From Streptomyces sp. Y2F8-2 (GTDB lineage Bacteria > Actinomycetota > Actinomycetes > Streptomycetales > Streptomycetaceae), in assembly GCF_014905555.1 (NCBI RefSeq), contig NZ_BNGS01000006.1, positions 186,001-250,000 of the forward strand: a stretch of 64,000 bases of DNA, given 5' to 3'. Position 1 is the first letter of the stretch, and each line of letters opens with the position of its first letter. Under the pieces are notes generated by a model. The model was not told the origin of the DNA and made no database searches. It saw only the letters and a list, made by a program, of their open reading frames with translations. The position numbers and the translations under genes are program-made. Shown here one piece after another: positions 8,287 through 16,414 of the stretch.

Positions 8287-9518
8287 CCACCGACGGCCGG
8301 AACCTGCGCCAGATCGTCGCCACGACCGACGTCCATTCCGCTTTCGACAACGCCGCGCCCTTCCTGACCCACCTCCACGCGCTGCGCCCGACCTCGCTCA
8401 TCGTGGACTGCGGCGACTTCTTCGAAGGCAGTGGGTACTACCGCCTCGGTCGCGGCACGATCGAGCGCGAGATCCTGCTCGGGCTGTACGACGTGCTGGC
8501 CCCTGGCAACCACGGCTGGCCCCACCACTTCGAACCCGACCTCCACCTGCACACTGTCTGCGCCAACGCCGTCGATGCCAACACTGGCGACGCTCTCTTC
8601 AGCCGCCTGCACATCGCCGACATCGATGGACGGCGCGTCGGCGTAACCGCCGTAATCGGTCAACAAGCCTTCCACTCGATCCCGGCCACCCAACGAGCCG
8701 GCCACTGCGTCACCGATCCCCTCCAGGCCCTGCGCGAGGTGATTCTCGCCCACGTTCACGAGGTGGACAGCTGGGTTCTGCTCAGCCACTCCGGCTTCGA
8801 CGAGGACCGGAAACTCGCGGCGGCTTGTCCGTTCCTCGACGTGGTCTTCGCCGGGCACTGCCACAGCGATCAGTACGGGCCGGTCCGAGTCGACGGCACC
8901 CTGGTCGTCAAGGGTCGGGAGCTCGCCGAAGGCTATGCGATCGCCACGCCCGTGGGCGCGGGATGGGGCGCGGGCACTACATCCTTCCCGGATCAGGTCC
9001 CGAGCTTCGTCCCTGCGGAGCTTGCGGGCCCGCGCTCACGCATCGAGGACGTCAGACAGCAGCTGGCCGCCGTCCTCGGCGCCATCAGTCCGACCTACAG
9101 CCACCAGCCCCTCGACCGGCGCAACGTGCTTCTGGACCTCGCCGCCCGCCTGCGTACGGCACTCGGCGCAGACGCGGTCATCCTCAACGAGACGGCACTA
9201 CGCGCCGTACCACTCGGCGACACCCTCACCCAAGGCGACCTGCTCTCCATCGAACCGTTCGCCAACCAGCTCGTGCACGCCCACGTACCTGAGCCGGCAC
9301 GCGGCGACCTCCCCGGCTGGCTGTCACAGCTGTCCACCCAGACCGGCCCGCTCGTCACCGCCCCCGATCCCTTGCCGGACACCATCACCACCGTCCTGAC
9401 CACCGACTACCTCGCCGAGACCTACCTCGGCGAGCGCACGCACGAGGCCGGCCTTCGTCTGGACCAGGCCGTCCAGCACATCCTCACCGCTCCCGACACC
9501 GCGGAAGGAGGCAGGTAA
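8283..9518 (+). CDS. Metallophosphoesterase / 5'-nucleotidase family protein, cytoplasmic
   Basis: A 411-residue, two-domain UshA/5'-nucleotidase-type protein. The N-terminal calcineurin-like domain has all metal motifs: D16-x-H18, G-D45, G-N76-H77, S-H169 and G-H192-x-H194. The C-terminal domain has the substrate-domain pattern A-D-A-V-I-L-N-E-T-A-L-R and G-D-L-L-S-I-E-P-F-A-N-Q-L-V. No signal peptide is present, whereas UshA-like enzymes are usually exported, so it probably acts on an intracellular nucleotide or phosphorylated intermediate. The ATG overlaps the MurA-like stop by four bases, and its own TAA shares one base with the following ATG. Confidence 0.9.
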   Translation: MTTDGRNLRQIVATTDVHSAFDNAAPFLTHLHALRPTSLIVDCGDFFEGSGYYRLGRGTIEREILLGLYDVLAPGNHGWPHHFEPDLHLHTVCANAVDANTGDALFSRLHIADIDGRRVGVTAVIGQQAFHSIPATQRAGHCVTDPLQALREVILAHVHEVDSWVLLSHSGFDEDRKLAAACPFLDVVFAGHCHSDQYGPVRVDGTLVVKGRELAEGYAIATPVGAGWGAGTTSFPDQVPSFVPAELAGPRSRIEDVRQQLAAVLGAISPTYSHQPLDRRNVLLDLAARLRTALGADAVILNETALRAVPLGDTLTQGDLLSIEPFANQLVHAHVPEPARGDLPGWLSQLSTQTGPLVTAPDPLPDTITTVLTTDYLAETYLGERTHEAGLRLDQAVQHILTAPDTAEGGR

Positions 9519-10057
9519 TGATCCTCACCGGCCCGGAGATCACCGCTGCCGCTCACGACGGCCGCCTCCGCATCACCCCGTTCGCCGCCGACCAGGTCAA
9601 CCCCAACAGCTACAACGTGCGTCTGGGCCCCACCCTGATCAAGTACACGAGCACGATCCTGGACGCCCACCGGCCCAACCCCACCCGCGAAACCACCATC
9701 GGCCCGGACGGGCACGTCCTCCAGCCAGGCGAGCTCTACCTCGGCCACACCCTCGAAGAGGCCGGCTCCGACACCTTCGTGCCGCTGCTGTTCGGCCGCT
9801 CCTCCGTCGGCCGCCTCGGCCTGTTCGTCGAGATCACCGCACCCATCGGCGACATCGGGTTCCACGGCCAGTGGACGCTCATGCTCACCCCGATCCGACC
9901 GCTGCGCGTGTACGCCGGCATGAAGATCGGGCAGATCATGTTCTTCGTCTCCACCGGCGCCGTGGACCTCTACCGCGGCAAGTACCAGGCCGCCGCAGGT
10001 CCGCAACCCTCCGCCTACTGGCGAGACCTCGCCCGACTCCGGGTGGTGGCATCGTGA
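9518..10057 (+). CDS. dCTP deaminase-fold protein 1 (catalytic Glu position replaced)
   Basis: A 179-residue protein of the dCTP deaminase/dUTPase trimer fold. Visible family signatures: N-P-N-S-Y-N-V-R-L-G near residue 30, G-R94-S95-S96-V-G-R99-L-G-L (the Arg/Ser nucleotide-binding loop), the late barrel motif G-M-K-I-G-Q-I-M-F-F, and K-Y-Q-A-x-x-G-P-x-P-S at the C-terminus. In bona fide Dcd the residue five after the G of the central strand is the catalytic glutamate (V-L-E); here it is Met122 (T-L-M-L). Deaminase activity by this chain alone is therefore doubtful, although nucleotide binding looks possible. It starts one base inside the preceding stop and overlaps its paralogue by four bases (GTGA). 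Confidence 0.87.
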   Translation: MILTGPEITAAAHDGRLRITPFAADQVNPNSYNVRLGPTLIKYTSTILDAHRPNPTRETTIGPDGHVLQPGELYLGHTLEEAGSDTFVPLLFGRSSVGRLGLFVEITAPIGDIGFHGQWTLMLTPIRPLRVYAGMKIGQIMFFVSTGAVDLYRGKYQAAAGPQPSAYWRDLARLRVVAS

Positions 10058-10590
10058 TCCTCACCGGCCCCGCCATCGCCGCCGCCGTCCAGGCCGGCGA
10101 GATCACCATCGACCCGTACGAGCCCAGCCGCCTCTCCCCCAACGCCTACGACTGGCGGCTCGGCGGCACGATCCGCGTCTGCCACGGCAACCTCGACGCC
10201 GCAACCCCCACCGCCTTCACCGAGCAGCCCATCCCCGACACCGGCCTCGTGCTGCGCCCTGACATGCTCTACCTCGGCATCACGCTGGAGCGGACTGGTT
10301 CGGAGACGTACGCGCAGCTGCTGAACGGCGACCGCACCACCGGCTCCCTGGGCATCTGGGTTCACGTGTCGGCTCCGCTCGGACACCAGGGCCATGCGAT
10401 CCGCTGGACGCTGGAGATCCGCGCCGCCCGACCGGTGCGCGTGTATCCGGGCATGACCTTCGGCAAGCTCGTCTTCCTCACCACCTTCGGCGCCCCGGCC
10501 AGTTACCAGCAGCAGCCTGCCAAGTACGCGTCCACGGAAGGCATCGACATCTCGCGCCTCTACGAGGAGATCGACGGAGGAGCGCGGTGA
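10054..10590 (+). CDS. dCTP deaminase-fold protein 2 (Glu kept, Arg/Ser loop lost)
   Basis: A 178-residue paralogue of the preceding protein; both begin M-I-L-T-G-P-x-I and have the same layout. Here the strand carrying the catalytic glutamate is kept (R-W-T-L-E121-I), but the binding loop reads G-D-R94-T-T-G-S-L-G, one residue shorter and without the Ser and second Arg of the R-S-S-x-x-R motif. The pattern is the converse of protein 1. Enzymes of this fold are trimers with active sites at subunit interfaces, so the pair may form a mixed oligomer; that is inference. It starts at GTG 10054 within the previous stop, and its stop overlaps the GTG of the glycosyltransferase. Confidence 0.85.
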   Translation: MILTGPAIAAAVQAGEITIDPYEPSRLSPNAYDWRLGGTIRVCHGNLDAATPTAFTEQPIPDTGLVLRPDMLYLGITLERTGSETYAQLLNGDRTTGSLGIWVHVSAPLGHQGHAIRWTLEIRAARPVRVYPGMTFGKLVFLTTFGAPASYQQQPAKYASTEGIDISRLYEEIDGGAR

Positions 10591-11702
10591 ACGCTCGCTC
10601 GGCCACCGGCCCGATGGCCGCCACCTTCCTGGACCTCCCCGTCGGAAGCCCCGGCGGCAGCGTCGAACTCTTCCTCGACCTCTACACCGGACAGCAACCC
10701 CTCATCCCGGCCCGCGCCTTCATGCTCGCACCGCCTGGTCACTCTCCCCGTCCACCCGCCGGACTCAACGTGCTCCCCGTAGCAGGTAAATGCCTGGAAG
10801 GAACGGCCTTCAGCCGCTACGTCGCCACCCTGCGCAGAGCGCTTACAGCCACGCTCGATCCCACACAGATCGGCGTCCTCCACTTGCAGCACCTCGCATT
10901 CGGCGCCACTCCTGCCCTCATCCGCGCTCTGCCCACGCATCCCCGGATCGCCCTCGTCCACGGCACGGACCTGCTCTTCGCCGAGACCACCCGAGACCAG
11001 CTCCAGGTGCTGCGCGAAACAGCCAGGGCCGCCGACGCCATCGTGGTCCCGACCAACGCGATGGCCGACCGCCTCCTCAAGCTCGCCCCGCAGATCGAAC
11101 GCCGCAAGATCACCCACATCCCCTGGGGCATCCCCGACCACCTGCTCACCGAACCGCCCGCCCGGCCTGCGCGCGCCACCACCAGCCACCTACGGCTCCT
11201 GTACGCAGGACGCCTGACCGCCGAAAAGGGCGCCGAAGTTCTGGTCAAGAGTCTGGCTCCGGTGCCCGGTGTCGAGCTGAGCGTCGCGGCGCCCAGAGCC
11301 CAATTCCACGCACTGGCCCCACTGCTGCAACGAGCCGGCGTACGAGCCCGCTACCTCGGCTGGCTCCGCCGCCCACAGCTGTGGAAAGCCTTCGCCGAAC
11401 ACGACGTACTGGTCGTGCCGTCCACCACCTTGGAAGCCATGGGACTGGTCGCGCTGGAAGCCCAGGCATGCGGACTACCCGTCCTCTACCAGCCCGTACC
11501 CGGCCTCAACGAAGCCCTCGCCGCATCCGGCATGGCCACCGACTTCACTCACTCTGCGGCGCTGACGCGTGACCTCAACCGACTGCGCACCTACCCGGGC
11601 CTGCAGGCCGCCCTGCGGCAGGCGGGGTATACGAATGCGGCACGCTACCCCCTCTCGGCGACCGCACGGTCATTGACCGACCTTGGTCGCCAGCTCTCTT
11701 GA
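10587..11702 (+). CDS. GT4-like glycosyltransferase
   Basis: A 371-residue GT-B glycosyltransferase. The C-terminal donor domain shows L-L-Y-A-G-R-L-T-A-E-K-G (phosphate-loop region), then V-P-S-T-T-L-E-A-M-G-L-V-A-L-E-A-Q-A-C-G-L-P-V, which matches the E-x7-E signature of GT4 enzymes. The N-terminal half has G-S-P-G-G-S-V-E-L-F in place of the usual glycine-rich acceptor-side loop and no membrane segment. GT4 enzymes are retaining and use nucleotide-activated sugars. It starts GTG at 10587, overlapping the Dcd-like 2 stop by four bases. In this operon it could attach a sugar to the enolpyruvylated product or act on a nucleotide sugar made by the pathway. Confidence 0.85.
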   Translation: MNARSATGPMAATFLDLPVGSPGGSVELFLDLYTGQQPLIPARAFMLAPPGHSPRPPAGLNVLPVAGKCLEGTAFSRYVATLRRALTATLDPTQIGVLHLQHLAFGATPALIRALPTHPRIALVHGTDLLFAETTRDQLQVLRETARAADAIVVPTNAMADRLLKLAPQIERRKITHIPWGIPDHLLTEPPARPARATTSHLRLLYAGRLTAEKGAEVLVKSLAPVPGVELSVAAPRAQFHALAPLLQRAGVRARYLGWLRRPQLWKAFAEHDVLVVPSTTLEAMGLVALEAQACGLPVLYQPVPGLNEALAASGMATDFTHSAALTRDLNRLRTYPGLQAALRQAGYTNAARYPLSATARSLTDLGRQLS

Positions 11703-11794
11703 ACTGCTTCCGATGGCCTGACACGTCACTACCCGAACCGCTCCACCAACGTCACTACGCTGATCGACGGGATGTCCCGGCGAAAAGGGAGACC

Positions 11795-12838
11795 ATGACG
11801 TACGACCGCGACCGCATCAAAGCCCTGCTCGACGAGGGAGTCCGCGACAAGGTGTATCCCGGCGCCGTGTGGGCCGTCGGCGACGCCACCGGCACCCTCG
11901 CCCAGGGCACCACCGGCGTCCTCGACCCCGACGAGCCGGACGTGCCGATGCGCACCGACACCGTCTTCGACGCCGCCAGCCTCACCAAGATCCTCGCCGT
12001 CTGGTCCTCCATCGGCGCCCTGTGGGACGACGGCACCCTCGACCTCGACCAGCCGCTCGGCAGCTTCTGGCAGGAGGTCACCGGCCGCCCGCTCGGAGCC
12101 GTCACCGCCCGGCAGCTGCTGACGCACACCGCCGGCGTCCCACTGCGAGCCCAGCTGAAGAACCTCTACGGCACCAACCCGGACCACATCCGCCGCGGGG
12201 TACTGCACGAGCCACTCCACCGGTCACCCGGCGAAGCCGTCGAGTACACCGACCGCGCCGCCCTCATCCTTGGCTACCTCGCCGAACACCTCTCCGGCCA
12301 CCCCTTGGACCAACTGGCCACCGCCCGCACCTGGCACCCACTGGGCATGACCTCCACCCGCTTCGGCCCCCTGCCCGCCGAAATCGCCGCCCGCTGCGCA
12401 CCGACCGAACTCGACCAGGACACCGACACCCACCTGAAGGGAACGGCCCACGACTTCTCCGCACGCCTTCTGGGCGGTGTCTGCGGTATCGCCGGCGTCT
12501 TCACCGTCCTGGACGACCTCGCCGCATTCCTCCGCTACATGCTTGACGGCTCCACGTCCCGCACCAGCGCAGGCTTCACGACCGCGTGGACCGCATGCTC
12601 ACTGACCATTCAGACCGGCGGACTCCAGCCGGCCCGTGGACTGTTCTGGCACCCCGCCCCTGGCACGTCCGTGGAAGAGGACGTGTGGGTCCACTACGGC
12701 TTCACCGGCACAGGGATGTGGATCTCGCCTGCTCGGGGCCGGTGGGCGGTACTCCTGACCAACAAGCTCTACTACACCCGCGACCGCGCGCCACTGACCG
12801 ATGTCCGCAACGCATTCCGCGCACTCGCCTTCATGTAG
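11795..12838 (+). CDS. Serine hydrolase of the class C beta-lactamase / DD-peptidase fold
   Basis: A 347-residue beta-lactamase-family protein. The nucleophile motif is S-L-T-K, the second motif is Y-T-D (Tyr general base, Asp for the usual Asn), and H-Y-G-F-T-G-T-G is the third (K/H-x-G) motif. No signal peptide is seen, so it probably acts in the cytoplasm as an esterase, amidase or transacylase rather than on peptidoglycan. The ATG at 11795 has AAGGGAG about 7 bases upstream; a TTG at 11699 overlapping the glycosyltransferase stop is a less likely start. It is the last gene of the rightward operon. Confidence 0.85.
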   Translation: MTYDRDRIKALLDEGVRDKVYPGAVWAVGDATGTLAQGTTGVLDPDEPDVPMRTDTVFDAASLTKILAVWSSIGALWDDGTLDLDQPLGSFWQEVTGRPLGAVTARQLLTHTAGVPLRAQLKNLYGTNPDHIRRGVLHEPLHRSPGEAVEYTDRAALILGYLAEHLSGHPLDQLATARTWHPLGMTSTRFGPLPAEIAARCAPTELDQDTDTHLKGTAHDFSARLLGGVCGIAGVFTVLDDLAAFLRYMLDGSTSRTSAGFTTAWTACSLTIQTGGLQPARGLFWHPAPGTSVEEDVWVHYGFTGTGMWISPARGRWAVLLTNKLYYTRDRAPLTDVRNAFRALAFM

Positions 12839-13059
12839 GGAACTGGACGAGGGGCCGGGTTCTAGCCCAGACACCGATCCGAGAAGCCCCTCCAGCTGCG
12901 GGAGCCGCCGGCACGGTCGTACCCGCTGACGGACGCCTCGCAAGCAACTACTATTCCGGCATTCGGGCTACGCCTGGGGGCAGAGTGAGTCTGTGGGATG
13001 CTCGCGTCGCTGAAGCGCGATTCAATCGTCGCCGAGAAGCTCGCGAGAGGGGGTGAATC

Positions 13060-13674
13060 ATGAGCTTCCCCGTAGACCTCACAGCGGCGCTCAGCGGCGC
13101 CTCGGTCGCGCAGTTGCACAGCTGGCGACGTACCCACTTGCTGGAACCGGAAGTGCAGGACAACCCGGTCCGCTACTCATTCCGAGATGTGGTGGCACTG
13201 CGCACGTTCGTATACCTGCGTAGCAAGCTGCCCCTGCAGCGCATCAGGAAGGCGATGGATCAGCTGCGCAAGTGGGACCTGACCGAGCACCCGGCGGCCT
13301 ACAAGCTTGTCACTGAAGGGGATTCAGTCTTCCTCATACAGGAGGAACGGGCCATCGACCTTGTCCGCCGGCCCGGTCAAGAGGTGATCTACAGCTTGGC
13401 CAACGTCTTCGCGCCCTTCGAAAACATGCAAGGACGCTCGGTCGCAGACTTTCGCCGTCCTCGGCCACACCTGGAGGTCAAGGAGAACCGGCTCGGAGGA
13501 TGGCCGACCATCCAAGGGACACGCGTACCGTACGACGCTGTCGCCAAATTGGTCGCCGGAGGCGTCGCGCCTGCCGAAGTACATCGTTTCTACCCGACCG
13601 TCGAAGTGTCCGGAGCGGCAGACGCAGCAGACTTCCACCAGGAGGTCGTGCAGATCGGCGGTCGCGCCGCATGA
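13060..13674 (+). CDS. DUF433-type antitoxin with N-terminal HTH
   Basis: A 204-residue protein. A MerR-like winged-helix segment (V-A-Q-L-H-S-W-R-R-T-H-L-L and Y-S-F-R-D-V-V-A-L-R-T) is followed by a DUF433 domain at about 145-200 with G-G-W-P-T-I-Q-G-T-R-V-P-Y-D and a G-V-A-P-A-E-V helix. This is the layout of VapB45-like antitoxins: DNA binding at the front, toxin binding at the back. The ATG at 13060 has GAGAGGGGG about 7 bases upstream. Its stop overlaps the toxin ATG by four bases, the usual stoichiometric coupling of such pairs. Confidence 0.85.
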   Translation: MSFPVDLTAALSGASVAQLHSWRRTHLLEPEVQDNPVRYSFRDVVALRTFVYLRSKLPLQRIRKAMDQLRKWDLTEHPAAYKLVTEGDSVFLIQEERAIDLVRRPGQEVIYSLANVFAPFENMQGRSVADFRRPRPHLEVKENRLGGWPTIQGTRVPYDAVAKLVAGGVAPAEVHRFYPTVEVSGAADAADFHQEVVQIGGRAA

Positions 13675-14090
13675 GGTTCTTCCTTGACGAGAACGAGACG
13701 CCGGCCATCCTGCCCCCTCTGAGTACAGTCTTCTTCCATCACGAGTTCCGCACCGCCCACGACGAGGGGCTGTCCGGGGTGATGGACACAGAACTCATAC
13801 ACGCAGTCAGTGATCGCGGCTTCGACGCGATCATGACGCAGGACCGCAACCAGCTGTCGAACCGGGACGAGCGCGACGCACTCATAGAGACCGGCCTCCA
13901 CTGGATCGGCCATCGTCAACCGGACGCGGACGGCCTGCTGTACATCGTGAACTCCACGGCCGCCTACCTCGCGGCCATGCCGCATATCCTGGACGAGATA
14001 AGCAACGTCACGGGCGCCCACGCCTTCCACGTGCGCAACCTGCCCCTGCTGAAGGGCCAGCGCGTCACAGTCAGCCGCCTCAAGACCTGA
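13671..14090 (+). CDS. PIN-like toxin (DUF5615/VapC45 type)
   Basis: A 139-residue PIN-like protein. Acidic residues typical of the metal site are present: R-F-F-L-D5-E-N-E at the N-terminus and D-A-I-M-T-Q-D-R-N-Q-L in the middle, as in DUF5615 ribonuclease toxins. It is coupled by an ATGA overlap to the DUF433 antitoxin, which supports a type II toxin-antitoxin module. Family knowledge predicts RNA cleavage; the target cannot be read from sequence. A hairpin follows its stop. Confidence 0.83.
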   Translation: MRFFLDENETPAILPPLSTVFFHHEFRTAHDEGLSGVMDTELIHAVSDRGFDAIMTQDRNQLSNRDERDALIETGLHWIGHRQPDADGLLYIVNSTAAYLAAMPHILDEISNVTGAHAFHVRNLPLLKGQRVTVSRLKT

Positions 14091-14549
14091 TCCTTCAGAC
14101 GCCCTGTCGTCGGGGCAAGTCCGCCCGCGCGTCAGGCCGCCTGACGGCAGGGCGTTCGGTTCACCACGTCATAGGGGTGGAGGACAACGCCGGAGGTGGC
14201 CTTCGCAAGCCGGGCCTGGCGCGGACCCACGCGCTCGTACTCGCCAAAGAGCCCGGACCGGGGGGACGGCCCGTGAGGTGATGCGGCACCTACCGTGCCG
14301 CGCGCCCGTCGCCGCAGCCGCTTCCGGTTGCGGCCCACGTACGGTTGAAGTACCGAGGGCATTACGCACTCCGGCTGCCCCGCCGAGTCGTCCTCGGCGA
14401 GAGACGAACCCCGGGCCGCCCCAGTGGTCGGCGCGGAGACGGGTCGGCATCATGTCCGCCGCGGTCGGAGCAACTCCGCGCAAGCTCATCATGGCAGGGG
14501 CCGCGCTGAGCACCCGTGCAGGTCCGCAACCCCGCCGAGGGGAGGCGTG
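14091..14549. other. 459-bp intergenic region
   Basis: Apart from the hairpin at 14130-14146, I see no gene or known site. It should hold the promoter of the STAS-GNAT gene. Confidence 0.5.
14130..14146 (+). terminator. Hairpin after the toxin-antitoxin operon
   Basis: Perfect 7-bp arms CGTCAGG and CCTGACG with a 3-base loop, about 40 bp past the toxin stop. An outer GCCCTG/CAGGGC pair (14101-14106, 14148-14153) could extend it. There is no T run, so it is only a probable terminator. Confidence 0.45.
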
Positions 14550-15524
14550 ATGACCTATTCCCGGCTGGACATCCATCGGCGGAACCGAGGAGAGCGGACG
14601 CTCGTCACGCTTGCCGGTGACATCGGGCCGACCACGACGCCGCTGCTGCGGGCCGCAGTGGAGCAGTGTCTGCTGGACGGCGTCACCGTGATCGATATCG
14701 ACCTGACCACGGTCGGGTCCTGCGACGCCAGGGGCTTGGACGTCCTCCTGTCGGCATCACGGCGCGCCGGCCGGGTCCACGCTCGCCTGCGGCTGCACCA
14801 TCCGTGCGCGCAGATCACCCGGCTCCTCGATGCGACCGGATCGACTTCGCTGCTCCTTACGGCCCCCGTGAGTCCCGTGCCGCCCGCCGCGCCCGGTGAC
14901 CTCACGAGTACCGTGCCGCGGGCGCTCGATGACCCCGCTCGTCGGCCGGATCAGCCGGTCCTCAAGGACGGGATCCGGCTTCGCCGGCTGACCCGCTGGC
15001 AGGCCGAAGGTATGCGCGAGGACATCGCGGACCTGGCTGCGGAGTCCGTCGCGGGCACCGCTGGCGAGGCGTACCACGACCGCAGAGACTTCCTGCACCG
15101 CTTGGCGGTCACTGCCCACCGCCCCGGCTTCGCCCTGCTGGTCGCCGAGACGACGGTGCTAGTCGGTTGCGCCTTCGGTTTTCCGGTGGGCTCTGACGGC
15201 TCCGGTCGCGGGGGGTTCGACGGAACGCTCCAGGAGATGATCCAGCGGCTCACCTCCCGCGCACGGTTCGTCGTCCTCACCCAGGTCGTGGCCCATCCGC
15301 ACGCTCAGCACCGCGATATCGCCCGCCGCCTGCAACAGCGTCTGCTCACAGACCTGCACTCCTCCCTCGGGGTCACCCTGCTGCATCCTGCCGACCAGGC
15401 AGGACAAGCCGCCTTCTCGTCCTGGGGCTGGCAGAACATGGGTGAGGTCGTCGGGCTGCCCGGCCCTGTCGCCCCTTGCGTGTTGACCCTGCCTGTCGAA
15501 GGGGTGCCCTTGGCACGCCGATGA
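14550..15524 (+). CDS. STAS domain fused to a GNAT-like acetyltransferase domain
   Basis: A 324-residue two-domain protein. Residues about 12-110 form a STAS (anti-anti-sigma) domain: strand/loop I-D-L-T-T-V-G-S-C-D-A-R-G-L-D-V-L-L carries the region where the phosphorylatable Ser/Thr normally sits (here S-C-D in the usual D-S-S-G position). After a Pro-rich linker, residues about 140-315 look like a GNAT fold, with V-V-A-H-P-H-A-Q-H-R-D-I-A-R-R-L-Q as the acetyl-CoA loop. The ATG has GGGGAGG upstream; a GTG three bases earlier is also possible. The combination would link the partner-switch signalling nearby to an acyl transfer; the substrate is unknown. Confidence 0.78.
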   Translation: MTYSRLDIHRRNRGERTLVTLAGDIGPTTTPLLRAAVEQCLLDGVTVIDIDLTTVGSCDARGLDVLLSASRRAGRVHARLRLHHPCAQITRLLDATGSTSLLLTAPVSPVPPAAPGDLTSTVPRALDDPARRPDQPVLKDGIRLRRLTRWQAEGMREDIADLAAESVAGTAGEAYHDRRDFLHRLAVTAHRPGFALLVAETTVLVGCAFGFPVGSDGSGRGGFDGTLQEMIQRLTSRARFVVLTQVVAHPHAQHRDIARRLQQRLLTDLHSSLGVTLLHPADQAGQAAFSSWGWQNMGEVVGLPGPVAPCVLTLPVEGVPLARR

Positions 15525-15777
15525 TGTGGCAGAGGAGCGATGAGCCGACGGTCGTACCGGCCGGGGCGGTCACGGCACCCGTCGTCCGCCGTACGGACGT
15601 GTCTCCACGCGGTGGCTGCCTGCCTCTCCGCGCGATGGTTGCGCACCACGCCGCCCGCCACAGCCGGGAGTAGCCTGACAGATACCGAGAGCTTTTCGGG
15701 CGCACGACCACGGCGGCGCCGTTCCCGGCGAGTGACAGACACGGGCAGCCTGAAGCCGCCTGGAACGGGATCGCACG

Positions 15778-16290
15778 ATGAACGCCATCACAAAGCCCGC
15801 CGAAGGTACGGCGCCAGGTGACGGACACTCCTACCGGATGCCCTTGCCCCGGCTGCGCCTCACGCCGGACGTCAGTCATGGCCCGCTGGACGGGGCATGG
15901 TGGCCGCGCTGCGACGCACTGGAACTGGAGCTGCCCGCGCTGGTCGGCTCCTTGGATCCGAGCATCGGCACCGTCACCCGCGTGACCGTGGGGACCGCCG
16001 CCTGGCCCGATGCCCCGCAGGAGGTGATGGCGCCCGGCCATGTGATCGAGGTGATCCTGACCGACTTCGCCGCCGAGGCGCATGCCATCACCGTGGACTG
16101 CGGCACCGTGGGACGCTGGCAACTGCTGGTGATCCCCCCCGACGAGCCGGCCGGAACGGCAAGCCAGCTGCTGACCGCTGCCGCCGACCCCGAAAACCCA
16201 CTGTCGGCTCCGCGCCTGCTGGCACTCGCCGAGAGCGGCCTCGACGGACAGGACACATGGGAGTCGGAAGGAGGGTCCGGACTCAGGTGA
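15778..16290 (+). CDS. DUF5994 family protein, copy 1
   Basis: A 170-residue soluble protein with the DUF5994 hallmark G-x-L-D-G-A-W-W-P-R near residue 37 and a second conserved strand around L-L-V-I-P-P-D. Function unknown; the family is frequent in Streptomyces near PP2C/STAS regulators. A second copy (17626-18108, minus) shares G-V-L-D-G-A-W-W-P-R-S-R and V-V-P-P-D, and the two bracket the PP2C phosphatase gene. No good ribosome-binding site is seen before the ATG. Confidence 0.8.
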   Translation: MNAITKPAEGTAPGDGHSYRMPLPRLRLTPDVSHGPLDGAWWPRCDALELELPALVGSLDPSIGTVTRVTVGTAAWPDAPQEVMAPGHVIEVILTDFAAEAHAITVDCGTVGRWQLLVIPPDEPAGTASQLLTAAADPENPLSAPRLLALAESGLDGQDTWESEGGSGLR

Positions 16291-16414
16291 GAGGCCCGAT
16301 CCGGACGGGCCCGGGTGACGGGGCCAGTCCCGGGGCGTCTACGACCCCTCGATGGAGCGATGACACTGGCAGACCCTGCGCCGTCCCAGCCCGCCGCTCC
16401 GATCGACTCGGATC

